A stretch of 64,000 nt of DNA from positions 1 through 64,000 of the forward strand of contig OZ242037.1 in NCBI GenBank assembly GCA_965205165.1, in the 5' to 3' direction. This DNA is from CBDESM01 sp965205165 (GTDB lineage Bacteria; Chloroflexota; Dehalococcoidia; Bin125). Position 1 is the first letter of the stretch, and each line of letters starts with the position of its first letter. This document shows positions 26,807-34,569 of the stretch, one piece after another. Both the position numbers and the translations under genes were made by a program. A model generated the notes under the pieces. It was not told the origin of the DNA. It made no database searches and saw only the letters and a list, made by a program, of their open reading frames with translations.

Positions 26807-27667
26807 CTACTGATCGCTCTCCATCGGCTCGTCGACGGCGTTGCCGTACTCGTGCCAGGAGGCGTCGTAGACCTGCACATCGTCGAAACCGAGCAGGCGG
26901 AGCAGCCAGAATCCGTGCGCCGCACGGATGCCGCCCTGTCAATAGGTGGTGACGGTCTTCTCCGGCGTGATCCCCAGTTCGGCCAGCATGCCGCGCAGCT
27001 CGGCGGCGGGCTTCAGGGTCCGCACCGGCTCTTCCAGCACCTTCAGCCATTCCAGGTGCACGGCGCCGGGGATGCGGCCGCCGCGGGCGGTGCCGCGGGC
27101 GTTCGCACCGGTCCACTCGCCGTCGGAGCGCACGTCCCAGAGCACGTGGCCGGCCTCCGCGCCGGCCGCCCCGCGGCGTTCGCGCAGCTGCGGCAGGCGG
27201 CAGATCGTCTCGTCATGCGGCGCGGCCGGGACCGCGTACTCGGCGCGGGCGGGCCGCACGTTCTCGCGGCTCAGCTCGCGGCCGGCCGCGTGCCACTTGT
27301 CGAGGCCGCCGTCGAGTATTTGGAAGTCGGAGTGGCCGAAGCGGTCGAAGGTCCACCAGGTGCGGGCGGCGTAGAGCCCGCCGGAGCCGTCGTAGGCGAC
27401 GATCCTGCTTTCCGGCGTGATCCCCATCCGCCCGCAGAGCGAGGCGAAGAGCTCCGGGTCCTCGAGCCCGTAGATCTCGGAGTCGTTGGAGGGGTCGGAT
27501 TTCCAGTAGCGGGACTGCGACCAGATCGCGCCGGGCAGGTGCAGGCGCTGGTAGGCGGGCAGCAGGTCGCAGTCGAGCAGCACCAGATCGGGATCGCCGA
27601 GCTGGTCGGCGAGCTCCTCGGTGCTGCAGATCAGTTCGGGCCGGGCCCATCCGCTATTCGTCGTCAT
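26807..27667 (-). CDS. Thiosulfate/3-mercaptopyruvate-type sulfurtransferase with in-frame UGA (selenocysteine) at the active site
   Basis: 286 residues if the UGA at 26939-26941 is read as selenocysteine (position 243). Two rhodanese domains: the first (about 15-125) is the usual inactive one with AYDGSGGLYAARTWW where a catalytic loop would be; the second ends TVTTY-U-QGGIRAAHGFWLLR, matching the family's Y-C-QGG-IRAAH active-site loop exactly with Cys replaced by UGA. Coding sense continues 43 codons beyond UGA (ending YGNAVDEPMESDQ) to a TAG. Without recoding the protein would end one residue before its catalytic residue. A perfect hairpin follows the UGA. The ATG at 27667 overlaps the 3' end of ctpA by 14 bases (operon). 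Confidence 0.88.
26911..26929 (-). promoter_or_regulatory. Candidate bacterial SECIS hairpin in the sulfurtransferase mRNA
   Basis: A perfect 7-bp stem AUCCGUG/CACGGAU with loop CGGCG starts 9 bases after the UGA (26939-26941); the apical loop is 16 bases from the UGA, within the known 16-37 range, and has G in its first two positions. It lies in codons that also encode the conserved IRAAHG segment. Confidence 0.65.
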
Positions 27668-29102
27668 CGCCGTCCTCCTCTGCCGCGCCGCCCGCGCCGG
27701 AGCGGCCGCGCAGGTAGTCGATCGCTTCGAGCAGCGCGAGATCATTATCGGCTGCGAGGCCGCCTTCGGGTTGGACGACCTCGATGTCGGGGGCGACGCC
27801 GACGCCCTCGATCACTTCGCGGTCGGGCGAGAGCCAGCGGGCGATGCTGACGTAGAGCACGCTGCCGTCGGAGAGCGGGCGCTCGATGTTGACGGTGCCC
27901 TTGCCGATGGTGGTCTGGCCGATCAGCACGGCGCGGCCGTGGTCGCGCAGCGCGGCGGCCATCACTTCCGAGCCGGAGGCGGAGCCCTCGTTGATCAGGA
28001 TCGCGATCTCGAAATCGAGGCCGGCGCCGCCGGCGGAATCCTCGTAGGTGCGCTCGCCGCCGCTGCGGTTGACCTGGCGCATCACCACGCCCTGGTCCAT
28101 GAACAGGCCGGTCGTGTCGACCGTGGCCGAGACCAGGCCGCCGGGGTTGTTGCGCAGGTCGATGATCAACTTGACGATCCCGGACGTTTCGGCCGCGTCG
28201 AGCAGTTCGCGGACCTCCTCGACGGTGCGCGGGGTGAACTGCTGGATGCGGATGTAGCCGATGTCCAGCACGGGCTCGCCGTCGCGATCCGAGATCTGGG
28301 CCGAGCGCACGCTGGGCACGATGATCCGGTCGCGGGTGATCGGGATGTCCTCCTCGGCCCCGCCGGCCCGCCGCACGCGCAGCACGACCACGGTGCCGCG
28401 CGGGCCGCGGATGCGGTTGACCGTCTCCTGCAGCGACCAGCCGGCGATCGATTCGCCGTCCACCTCGAGGATCACGTCGCCGGAGCGCAGCCCGGCGGTT
28501 TCGGCCGGGGAGCCGTCGAATGGCTGCACGATCACGACTTCGCCGGCCTCGTTCTGGTTGACGGTGCAGCCGATCCCCTCGAAGGAGCCGGTGATGTCCT
28601 CGCGGGTCTGGTGGTAGACGTCGGCCGGGATCCAGGCGGTGTGCTCGTCGCCGAGCGCGTCGAGCAGGCCGTTGATCGCGGCCCGCTGGTGCTCGACCGC
28701 GGTGAACGTTTCGGGCTCGACGAATTCCTCATGCAGAATCTGGTGGATTTCGTCGAGGATGCCGTAGATCGATTCCGATTCAGCTCCCGCGGCGGGCTGG
28801 GCGCGGGGGACGAACCGCTCAGTCGGGACCGCGGTGACGCCGCGCGGGGAGCGCAGCGACGGGGCGGGCTCTTCGCCCTCGACCGCGCGCATCACGCCGA
28901 TGCCCAGCCCGAAGGCGGAGGCGAGCATCGCCGCGACCAGCGCGAGCGCGAGCAGGACGCGGCGGCCGCTGCGCGGCGGCCGCGCGGTTTCCGCTTCCGG
29001 CGGCGGCGCGGCTGCTTCCGGCGGGGGCACGGGCTCTTCCGGCTGCTGCGCGCCCTCGAAGCGGCCCGCGACGGGCGGGCCGCCGCTGCTGAAATCGCTC
29101 AT
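27654..29102 (-). CDS. Carboxyl-terminal processing protease (S41, CtpA-like)
   Basis: 482 residues. A proline-rich cytoplasmic N-terminus, a membrane anchor (about 48-70, LLALALVAAMLASAFGLGIG), then an S41 N-domain, a PDZ domain (GSPAETAGLRSGDVILEVDG, around 190-260) and the protease domain with the catalytic Ser in INEGSASGSEVMAAALRD and Lys in IGQTTIGKGTV. It cleaves C-terminal tails of extracytoplasmic proteins. The ATG at 29102 has GGGGAGGGG a few bases upstream. The sulfurtransferase gene begins inside its last codons. An acidic tail (EEDGDDDE) ends the protein. Confidence 0.93.
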   Translation of the reverse strand: MSDFSSGGPPVAGRFEGAQQPEEPVPPPEAAAPPPEAETARPPRSGRRVLLALALVAAMLASAFGLGIGVMRAVEGEEPAPSLRSPRGVTAVPTERFVPRAQPAAGAESESIYGILDEIHQILHEEFVEPETFTAVEHQRAAINGLLDALGDEHTAWIPADVYHQTREDITGSFEGIGCTVNQNEAGEVVIVQPFDGSPAETAGLRSGDVILEVDGESIAGWSLQETVNRIRGPRGTVVVLRVRRAGGAEEDIPITRDRIIVPSVRSAQISDRDGEPVLDIGYIRIQQFTPRTVEEVRELLDAAETSGIVKLIIDLRNNPGGLVSATVDTTGLFMDQGVVMRQVNRSGGERTYEDSAGGAGLDFEIAILINEGSASGSEVMAAALRDHGRAVLIGQTTIGKGTVNIERPLSDGSVLYVSIARWLSPDREVIEGVGVAPDIEVVQPEGGLAADNDLALLEAIDYLRGRSGAGGAAEEDGDDDE

Positions 29103-29198
29103 GTTCCCCTCCCCGGCTGCCGATCCGTTCCAGCGTAGCCGCAGGGGGCGGTCTGTATCATCGCGGCCAGCCATGCGGCCGGCCCCGAGGAGTCGAAC

Positions 29199-29261
29199 AT
29201 GCCCGCAGCAGCCGATCCCCAGCCCGCCGCCTTCCGCGCCGTTTCCGGCGGGCGCGGCTGA
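29199..29261 (+). CDS. Possible 20-codon leader peptide upstream of fabD
   Basis: ATG at 29199 preceded by CGAGGAG with good spacing, encoding MPAAADPQPAAFRAVSGGRG and ending in TGA. It is in the same frame as the following fabD-like gene, whose own GTG 31 codons later lacks a clear Shine-Dalgarno, so the leader may deliver ribosomes to it. Alternatively it is chance. Confidence 0.3.
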   Translation: MPAAADPQPAAFRAVSGGRG

Positions 29262-29291
29262 GGCCCGGCGCGCCGCGAAGCCGCCGATCGC

Positions 29292-30200
29292 GTGCCCCCG
29301 ACCGCGCTGATCTGCCCCGGCCAAGGCGCCCAGCGCGCCGGCGGCGTCGCCGATCTCCCGCCCGCCGCCGAGCGCGTCTTCGACGAGGCGTCGGAGCTGA
29401 TCGGCGAGGACCTCTGGCGGATCGGCGCGTCGCGGGACCCGGCCGACGAGCAGCGCCTGCGCCGGCCCTCGCTGCTCCAGCCCTACCTGGTCGCCTGGGC
29501 GGTCGCCGAATGGCGGGCGGCGGTCGAGCAGGGCCTGGCCGCGCAGCCGGATTGGGTAGCGGGGCATTCGTCGGGGACGAACAGCGCGCTCGCGCTCTCC
29601 GGCGCGGTCCCGTTCGCCGACGCCGTCCGCTTCGCGCACCTGGCCGGGCGCAACATGGACGCCGCCTGTGACGCGCATCCGGGCGGGCTGCTCGCCGTCG
29701 TGGGTGCCGGGCGGGACGGAGCGCTCGGGATCTGCGAGGCCTCCGGCGCGCGCTTCGCCAACCACAACGCGCCCGATCAGACCGTGCTCGGCGGCCCGGG
29801 CGACGCGCTCGGCCGGGCCGCCGCGGCGGCCGAGGCGGCCGGCTACCAGACCGTCCGGCTGCGCGCGGCCGGGGCGTTCCACACGCCGGCCTTCCGCGAA
29901 TCCGACGCGGCGAGCGAAGCGCTGATCGAGCAGCTGCCGATCGCGGAGCGGTTCACGCCGATCGCGGGCAACCGCGACGGGAGGCTGATCGAGAGCGCGG
30001 CCGGGCTGCGGGAGGAATTGCGGGGCCAGTACACGCGCCCGGTCGAGTGGCTGGCGGCGCTGGAGACGCTGCACGGGCGCGGTGTGCGAACATTCACCAC
30101 GCTCGGCCCGGGCAACGCGATGGCGGGCCTCGTCCGCCGCTTCCGCCGCGCCGCCGGCGGCGACGTCCGCGCCGTGAGGCCGATCCAGCAGATCAGATAG
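29292..30200 (+). CDS. Malonyl-CoA:ACP transacylase-like protein (FabD type)
   Basis: 302 residues. Transfers malonyl groups from CoA to acyl-carrier protein. ALICPGQGAQ at the N-terminus and GHSSG around residue 94 give the acyltransferase nucleophile (usually GHSLGE, so two positions differ); ANHNAPDQTVLGGP and AGAFHTPAF contain the other conserved residues, including the catalytic His in AFHTP, and FTTLGPGNAMAGLVRR is near the C-terminus. It stands apart from other fatty-acid genes and precedes a nitroreductase. GTG start with weak translation signals; see the leader at 29199. Could be a specialised acyltransferase rather than the main FabD. Confidence 0.82.
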   Translation: MPPTALICPGQGAQRAGGVADLPPAAERVFDEASELIGEDLWRIGASRDPADEQRLRRPSLLQPYLVAWAVAEWRAAVEQGLAAQPDWVAGHSSGTNSALALSGAVPFADAVRFAHLAGRNMDAACDAHPGGLLAVVGAGRDGALGICEASGARFANHNAPDQTVLGGPGDALGRAAAAAEAAGYQTVRLRAAGAFHTPAFRESDAASEALIEQLPIAERFTPIAGNRDGRLIESAAGLREELRGQYTRPVEWLAALETLHGRGVRTFTTLGPGNAMAGLVRRFRRAAGGDVRAVRPIQQIR

Positions 30201-30211
30201 GGAGGCCCGGC

Positions 30212-30862
30212 ATGGATGCCGACCACGCGCTCAAGACCACCCGCTCCGTCCGCTTCCGGCTCGATTTCGAGCAGCCGCTCGATCCGGCGGCGATCGAGGA
30301 GTGCCTGGAGATCGCGCTGCAAGCGCCGACCGCCTCGAACAGCCAGCAGTGGCAGTGGGTGGTGGTCACCGACCCGGGGAAGATCGCGGCGATCGCCGAG
30401 GTCTACCGGCGCTCCTTCGAGGTGCTGGCCAATCGCCCGCCGGAGGAGCGGCCGGATTACGGCGCGGGCGACTCGCGCACCGAGCAGGCGGAGAAGGTGA
30501 CCGCGTCGGCGACCTACCTGGCGGAGCAGATGCACCGCTGCCCGGCGATGCTGCTGGCCTGCATCAACGGGCGGGTCGAGGACGAGGGCGCGCAGCGGCA
30601 GGCGGCCGTCTACGGCTCGATCCTGCCGGGCGCGTGGTCGTTCATGATCGCCGCCCGCGCGCGTGGGATCGGCATGGCCTGGACCACGCTGCACCTGCGC
30701 CACGAGGAGGAGGTCGCCGACCTGCTCGGCATCCCGCGGGACGTGACGCAGGCGGCGCTGTTCCCGATGGCCCGCTTCAGCGGCGAGGACTTCAAGCCGG
30801 CCCCGCGCGTGCCGCTGGCCGAGGTCGTGCACTGGAACGAGTGGGGCCGCCGCGAACCCTAA
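30212..30862 (+). CDS. Nitroreductase family protein (FMN-dependent)
   Basis: 216 residues. The N-terminal TTRSVRFRLDFEQPLD and LQAPTASNSQQWQWVVV segments form the FMN-binding pocket of the family; GSILPGAWSFMIAARARGIGMAWTTL contains the usual dimer-interface helix. The ATG has GGGAGG upstream and lies 11 bases past fabD. Such flavoenzymes reduce nitro compounds, quinones or dehalogenate; substrate not predictable. Its end overlaps the end of the convergent gene by two bases. Confidence 0.88.
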   Translation: MDADHALKTTRSVRFRLDFEQPLDPAAIEECLEIALQAPTASNSQQWQWVVVTDPGKIAAIAEVYRRSFEVLANRPPEERPDYGAGDSRTEQAEKVTASATYLAEQMHRCPAMLLACINGRVEDEGAQRQAAVYGSILPGAWSFMIAARARGIGMAWTTLHLRHEEEVADLLGIPRDVTQAALFPMARFSGEDFKPAPRVPLAEVVHWNEWGRREP

Positions 30863-31521
30863 TCGCCGATCCGCAGCCTCGCCCAGCCGGAGGCCTCGCG
30901 GCCGCGCAGCGCCTGCACTTCGATCGTGGTGCCCAGCGCCGGCAGCGGCACGCTGAAGCGGTAGCGGGTGCGGCGCCAGGAGACTTCGCCCGCGAAGGCC
31001 GAGCCGTCCTGCCGCACGCGGTATCCGGTCGCGCCGGGCACCGGATCCCAGCGCAGCCGCACATCGGCGGAGACCAGGCGCAGGACCAGCACCTCGTCGA
31101 TCCGCAGGCCGGTCGGGGGCTCCAGCGGGCCGGGCGCGGCCGTGGCTGCGCCGTGCGCGAAGCCGAGCCGGTAGCCCTGCTCCCGGGCCGCGGCGGCGGC
31201 CGCAGCGACCGCGGCGCGGCCCTCGTCGACGCCGCGGAACCAGCCGCGCGGATTGGGCAGCTGGTCGAGGCCGGGCAGCAGCACCCATTCGGCCAGCGCG
31301 ATGCCGCCCTCGTAGGCGCGCTGCACGCGCCGCTCGCGCTCGCCGGCCAGCCGCACCTCGACGGCGGACACCCCCTCTTCGCGTCCCGCCGAGCGGGCGG
31401 CCTCGACGTCCGCCTCGGTCGGCCCGCGGTCGAATACTCCCGCGGCCGCGCCGGCGGCCAGCGCGACCGCGAAGCCGGCGGCGAACGCGGCGAGCATCCG
31501 CAGCGCCGCCCCGATGCTCAT
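30859..31521 (-). CDS. Membrane-anchored protein with fibronectin-III-like C-terminus (paralogue of next gene)
   Basis: 220 residues. One N-terminal membrane helix (about 5-30), the motif FDRGPTEADVEAARSAGREE just after it, a charged helical middle and a C-terminal Fn3-like domain (about 135-220) with VRLRWDPVPGATGYRV, the typical strand B-C sequence. The N-terminal third matches the neighbouring 31518-32045 gene, so the two arose by duplication. Function unknown; display of a binding domain outside the membrane is plausible. Starts with an ATGA overlap. Confidence 0.72.
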   Translation of the reverse strand: MSIGAALRMLAAFAAGFAVALAAGAAAGVFDRGPTEADVEAARSAGREEGVSAVEVRLAGERERRVQRAYEGGIALAEWVLLPGLDQLPNPRGWFRGVDEGRAAVAAAAAAAREQGYRLGFAHGAATAAPGPLEPPTGLRIDEVLVLRLVSADVRLRWDPVPGATGYRVRQDGSAFAGEVSWRRTRYRFSVPLPALGTTIEVQALRGREASGWARLRIGD

Positions 31522-32045
31522 CGCCCCGCTCCCCAGCTGTCCGGCGGGGCGCGCTCCGGCGGATCCGGTGCGCCGTCGGGCCGTTCGCCGCCGGCGTCCT
31601 CGTAGCCGTCGAGGTAGCCGGCGGCCCAGCCCCGGCCGAACGCGGCGTCGCTTTCGCGCTCGAGCGCGAGCAGGCCCGCTTCGAGGCCGGCGTCGTAGTT
31701 GTAGCCGTTGCGCCCGCCGATGATCAGCTCGTCGCCGATCTCGGCCTCGGCGTCCGCGCGTCCGCGCCGATCCGCTTCCGCGGCCAGCCGTTCCGTTTCG
31801 GCCGCCCAAGCCGCTTCCGCATCCGCCGCGCCCTGCTCGGAGCCCTCGCGGTAGGCGGCCGAGACGTCCAGTTCGGTCGGCCCGCGGTCGAAGATGCCGG
31901 TCCCGAAGCCGAGCGCGAGGGCGAGGGCCGCGCCCGCGAGCAGGGCCGCAACCGGCCGGCGGTAGTCCGGCGGGGCGCGGCGCGTCTCGGGGGCGAGCTC
32001 CTCCAGCCCGTCGGAGCGCCCCGCCGGCTCCCGGCCGCCGGCCAT
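31518..32045 (-). CDS. Membrane-anchored protein of unknown function (tandem paralogue)
   Basis: 175 residues. A basic, proline-containing cytoplasmic N-terminus, one membrane helix (about 31-50), then FDRGPTELDVSAAYREGSEQ, shared with the downstream gene. The extracytoplasmic part is acidic and helical with a repeated Gly-Tyr pattern (GRNGYNYDAGLEAGLLAL, GRGWAAGYLDGYEDAGG). It starts four bases after the MFS gene's stop and overlaps the downstream paralogue by ATGA. Confidence 0.7.
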   Translation of the reverse strand: MAGGREPAGRSDGLEELAPETRRAPPDYRRPVAALLAGAALALALGFGTGIFDRGPTELDVSAAYREGSEQGAADAEAAWAAETERLAAEADRRGRADAEAEIGDELIIGGRNGYNYDAGLEAGLLALERESDAAFGRGWAAGYLDGYEDAGGERPDGAPDPPERAPPDSWGAGR

Positions 32046-32049
32046 CGGG

Positions 32050-33270
32050 TCAGCCGGCCGCGGCGGCCGCCCCGAGCGGCCGCGTCAAGCCCGCCAACCG
32101 GCCCGCCAGCAGCGCCGCCAGCGAGGCGAGCGCGATCGCGGCGGTCGCCCAGAACACCATCTCAACCGACATGGCCTGGCCGATGAAGCCCAGCACGATC
32201 ACGCCGCCCAGGCCCAGGTCCCAGGCCAGCTGGAAGGTGGCGGTCGCGCCGCCGCGCTGGGCCGGCGGGACCAGGTCGATCGAGAGCGCGAACAGGCCGG
32301 TGTGCGCGCAGCCCAGGCCGATCCCGCCGAACACGCCCGCGAGCCAGACCGCCTCCGGCGCGGCCGCCTGGGTCAGCATCACCGTCGCGATCGCGGTGCA
32401 GAGCAGGCCCGGCCCGATCACCGGCACGCGCCCGATCCGATCCGACAAGCGCCCGGCGACGGGCCGCGCGATCAGCGCCGCCGCCCCGCTGAAGACGAAG
32501 TAGAGCGAGGCGTCGCCCAGATCGCGCCCGGTGTCCTCGCCCCAGCCGGGCAGGAAGGTCGAGGCGGCTCCGAAGGCCAGCGTGACCCCGGTGAAGAAGA
32601 CCATGCTGGGGAAGATCGCGGCCCGCGGCAGCAGCCGCTTGAGCCCTTCCAAGCCGCCCGGCGGGGGCGGCGCGTCGGTCACCGGCTCCTTCATCAGCGC
32701 GGTCAGCGCCAAGGTGAACACCGACGTGCCCAGCGCCACGGCGAGCACCGCGTCGAAGCCGCCGAAGCCGGCCGCGACCGCGCCCAGGACGGGGGCGATC
32801 AGCTGGGCCACGCTGGTCGCCAGCCCGAAGAAGCCCAGCCCCTCCCCGCGCCGCGGCATCGGCACGATCTCCGCCACCATCGATCCGGCCGGCGTCGGGT
32901 AGGCGGTCATCCCGATTCCCTGCACCAGGCGCAGCGGCAGCAGCGCCCAGACGTCGTCCGCGAAGATCATCACCGCGAACGAGACGATGAACGAGATCAT
33001 GCCGATCTTCATCATCAGCACGCGCCGCCCGGCGTCGCTCCAGCGGCCGGCCAGCGGGCGCAGGAAGATCGGCACGATCGCGAAGCTGCCCACGATCAGC
33101 GAGACCTCCAGGGTGCTCGCGCCGATCTCGCGCAGGTGTTCGGGGAAGGTGGTCAGCAGGAAGAAGAAGCAGCAGAAGAAGGAGAAGATGCTGGCCACGG
33201 AGAGCAGGTAGGGCAGGGTCCAGAGCCGCGCCGGGCCGCCGCCGGGGGCGACGGCGATCGTCCGCGCCAT
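32050..33270 (-). CDS. Major facilitator superfamily transporter
   Basis: About 406 residues with 12 predicted membrane helices. The loop 2-3 motif LRPLAGRWSDAGRRVLM and its counterpart IARPVAGRLSDRIGRVPVIG in the second half are MFS signatures; RLVQGIGMTAYPTPAGSMVAEI is the helix 4-5 region typical of drug or metabolite exporters. The ATG at 33270 was chosen because the first helix follows closely; a GTG at 33330 would add 20 polar residues. Second gene of a four-gene operon starting with DUF3090. Substrate unknown. Confidence 0.88.
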   Translation of the reverse strand: MARTIAVAPGGGPARLWTLPYLLSVASIFSFFCCFFFLLTTFPEHLREIGASTLEVSLIVGSFAIVPIFLRPLAGRWSDAGRRVLMMKIGMISFIVSFAVMIFADDVWALLPLRLVQGIGMTAYPTPAGSMVAEIVPMPRRGEGLGFFGLATSVAQLIAPVLGAVAAGFGGFDAVLAVALGTSVFTLALTALMKEPVTDAPPPPGGLEGLKRLLPRAAIFPSMVFFTGVTLAFGAASTFLPGWGEDTGRDLGDASLYFVFSGAAALIARPVAGRLSDRIGRVPVIGPGLLCTAIATVMLTQAAAPEAVWLAGVFGGIGLGCAHTGLFALSIDLVPPAQRGGATATFQLAWDLGLGGVIVLGFIGQAMSVEMVFWATAAIALASLAALLAGRLAGLTRPLGAAAAAG

Positions 33271-33363
33271 CGCCCGCCGCTGCGGCGCGGTGCGCCAGAC
33301 GACCGCCCCGCCGCCCGCTTCCGGCGCCACCGGCTCAGGCGCCCCGCCCGCGGCCGCGCACCG

Positions 33364-33903
33364 CTAGAACTCCGGCGGCCCGATGCCGGCCAGGGCTTCC
33401 TCGCCGTGGCCGTTGGATTGCGGGCAGAGGTGGGAGTCGCCTTCGATCGGCTGCTTGCAGAGCGGGCAGCTCGGGCGCCCGCCAGCCAGCGCCGCCTCCG
33501 CCAGCGCCGTGAAGCCGCGCGCCGTCTGCCGCCCGAACTCGACCCGCAGGGTCGGCGTGCCGCCCGGCTCCTCGACGTCGGTCGCGTACAACGTCAGCAG
33601 ATCGGCGTCCTCGTCGTAGCTCAGCGCCAAGCGCCCGGCGAGGAAGTCGGCCGTCGCGTTGAGCGGGAAGCCGATCAGCTCGGCCGGCGGCTGCTGCATC
33701 CGATCCTCGGCGACCCGCTTGCCGGCCAGCACCCGCTCGATCGACGCGGCCAGCGAATCGACGTGCTCCTTCTCGCACCAGATCGAGGCGGTGGAATCGC
33801 CCGCGGTCACGCGGATGCGGAAGCGGCGCGCGCCGGGCTCGCCGATCGCTTCCGCCTCGAGCGCGGTCGCCATGCCCAAGTCCCACTTGATCGGCGAGGC
33901 CAT
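33364..33903 (-). CDS. DUF3090 family protein
   Basis: 179 residues. Typical DUF3090 features: the N-terminal WDLGMATALEAEAIGEPGAR, the FRIRV and STASIWCEKEHVDSLA strands, and a C-terminal zinc knuckle (CPLCKQPIEG, then HLCPQSNGH), giving C-x2-C...H-x-C-x5-H. The family is confined mainly to Actinobacteria and Chloroflexota and sometimes sits next to MSMEG_4193-type phosphatases; its biochemical role is unknown to me. The ATG at 33903 matches the family's start. It heads the operon with the MFS gene. Confidence 0.88.
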   Translation of the reverse strand: MASPIKWDLGMATALEAEAIGEPGARRFRIRVTAGDSTASIWCEKEHVDSLAASIERVLAGKRVAEDRMQQPPAELIGFPLNATADFLAGRLALSYDEDADLLTLYATDVEEPGGTPTLRVEFGRQTARGFTALAEAALAGGRPSCPLCKQPIEGDSHLCPQSNGHGEEALAGIGPPEF

Positions 33904-33960
33904 GCGGCGAGTATAGGCGCGCACCCCCTATCCTCTTCCCTCCGGCGAACGGAGCGGAAC

Positions 33961-34419
33961 ATGGCGATCGAGATCGGCCGCCCGGCCCCCGACTTCACGC
34001 TGCTCGACGGCGACCGCAAGGAGCACAAGCTCTCCGACTACCGCGGCCGGCCGGTCGTGCTCGCCTGGTACGTGCTCGCCTTCACCGGCGGTTGAAGCAG
34101 CGAACTGGCCCGCTTCCAGGAACTCCACGCGGAGTTCGAAGAGGCGGGCGCCCAGGTTCTGGGCATCAGCGTCGACTCCCCCTTCGCCGCCGGCGCCTAC
34201 GCGATCCAGCTGGGCCTGCAATTCCCCCTGCTGGGCGACTTCCCCCACGCCAAGACCGGCAAGGTCTACGGCATCTACGACGAGGAGCGCGGGATCACCC
34301 GCCGCGTCACCTGCGTGCTGGACGGCGAGGGCGTCGTGCGCCACGTGATCGACGCCCCGCGGGACTTCCAGATACACGCCGAGCAGTCACTGGAGCAGGT
34401 GCGGGCGCTCCAGCGTTAA
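33961..34419 (+). CDS. Peroxiredoxin with in-frame UGA (selenocysteine) at the peroxidatic position
   Basis: 152 residues if the UGA at 34093-34095 is selenocysteine (position 45). The N-terminus IGRPAPDFTLLDGDRKEHKL and LSDYRGRPVVLAWY are AhpC/TSA-type; then VLAFTGG-U-SSELARFQ corresponds to the peroxidatic loop FTGxC-(T/S)-x-E, with UGA exactly at the Cys. The reading frame continues normally through VLGISVDSPFAAGAYA, QFPLLGDF, the catalytic-Arg region GITRRVTCVLD and a final TAA. Reduces hydroperoxides; the selenol would speed catalysis. No clear resolving Cys, so an external thiol partner is likely. GGAGCGG precedes the ATG. Confidence 0.88.
34120..34137 (+). promoter_or_regulatory. Candidate bacterial SECIS hairpin in the peroxiredoxin mRNA
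   Basis: A perfect 7-bp stem GAACUCC/GGAGUUC with loop ACGC; the loop begins 31 bases after the UGA (34093-34095), within the bacterial SECIS range. A G is third rather than first or second in the loop, so it is a weaker match than the sulfurtransferase hairpin. A smaller 4-bp stem (CUGG/CCAG) lies nearer the UGA. Confidence 0.5.
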
Positions 34420-34569
34420 CTGTCAATCAAATCTTCCGTCGAGTGCCCTCTGGGCGGTTGACGGAAGCAGCGCGCTGCGCCAACGTAATGCTGACTCCTC
34501 GCCCAACGCCGGGCCGGCAGCCCGGAAAGCGCGGAGCCCCGCCGTGGCGGCAGGGCGCGTGAGTCCATC

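Noticed and set aside
29259..29261. In-frame TGA between the leader and fabD as a third selenocysteine codon
   Set aside because: The flanking residues are low-complexity, no conserved Cys is expected there and FabD begins normally after it, so recoding is not supported.
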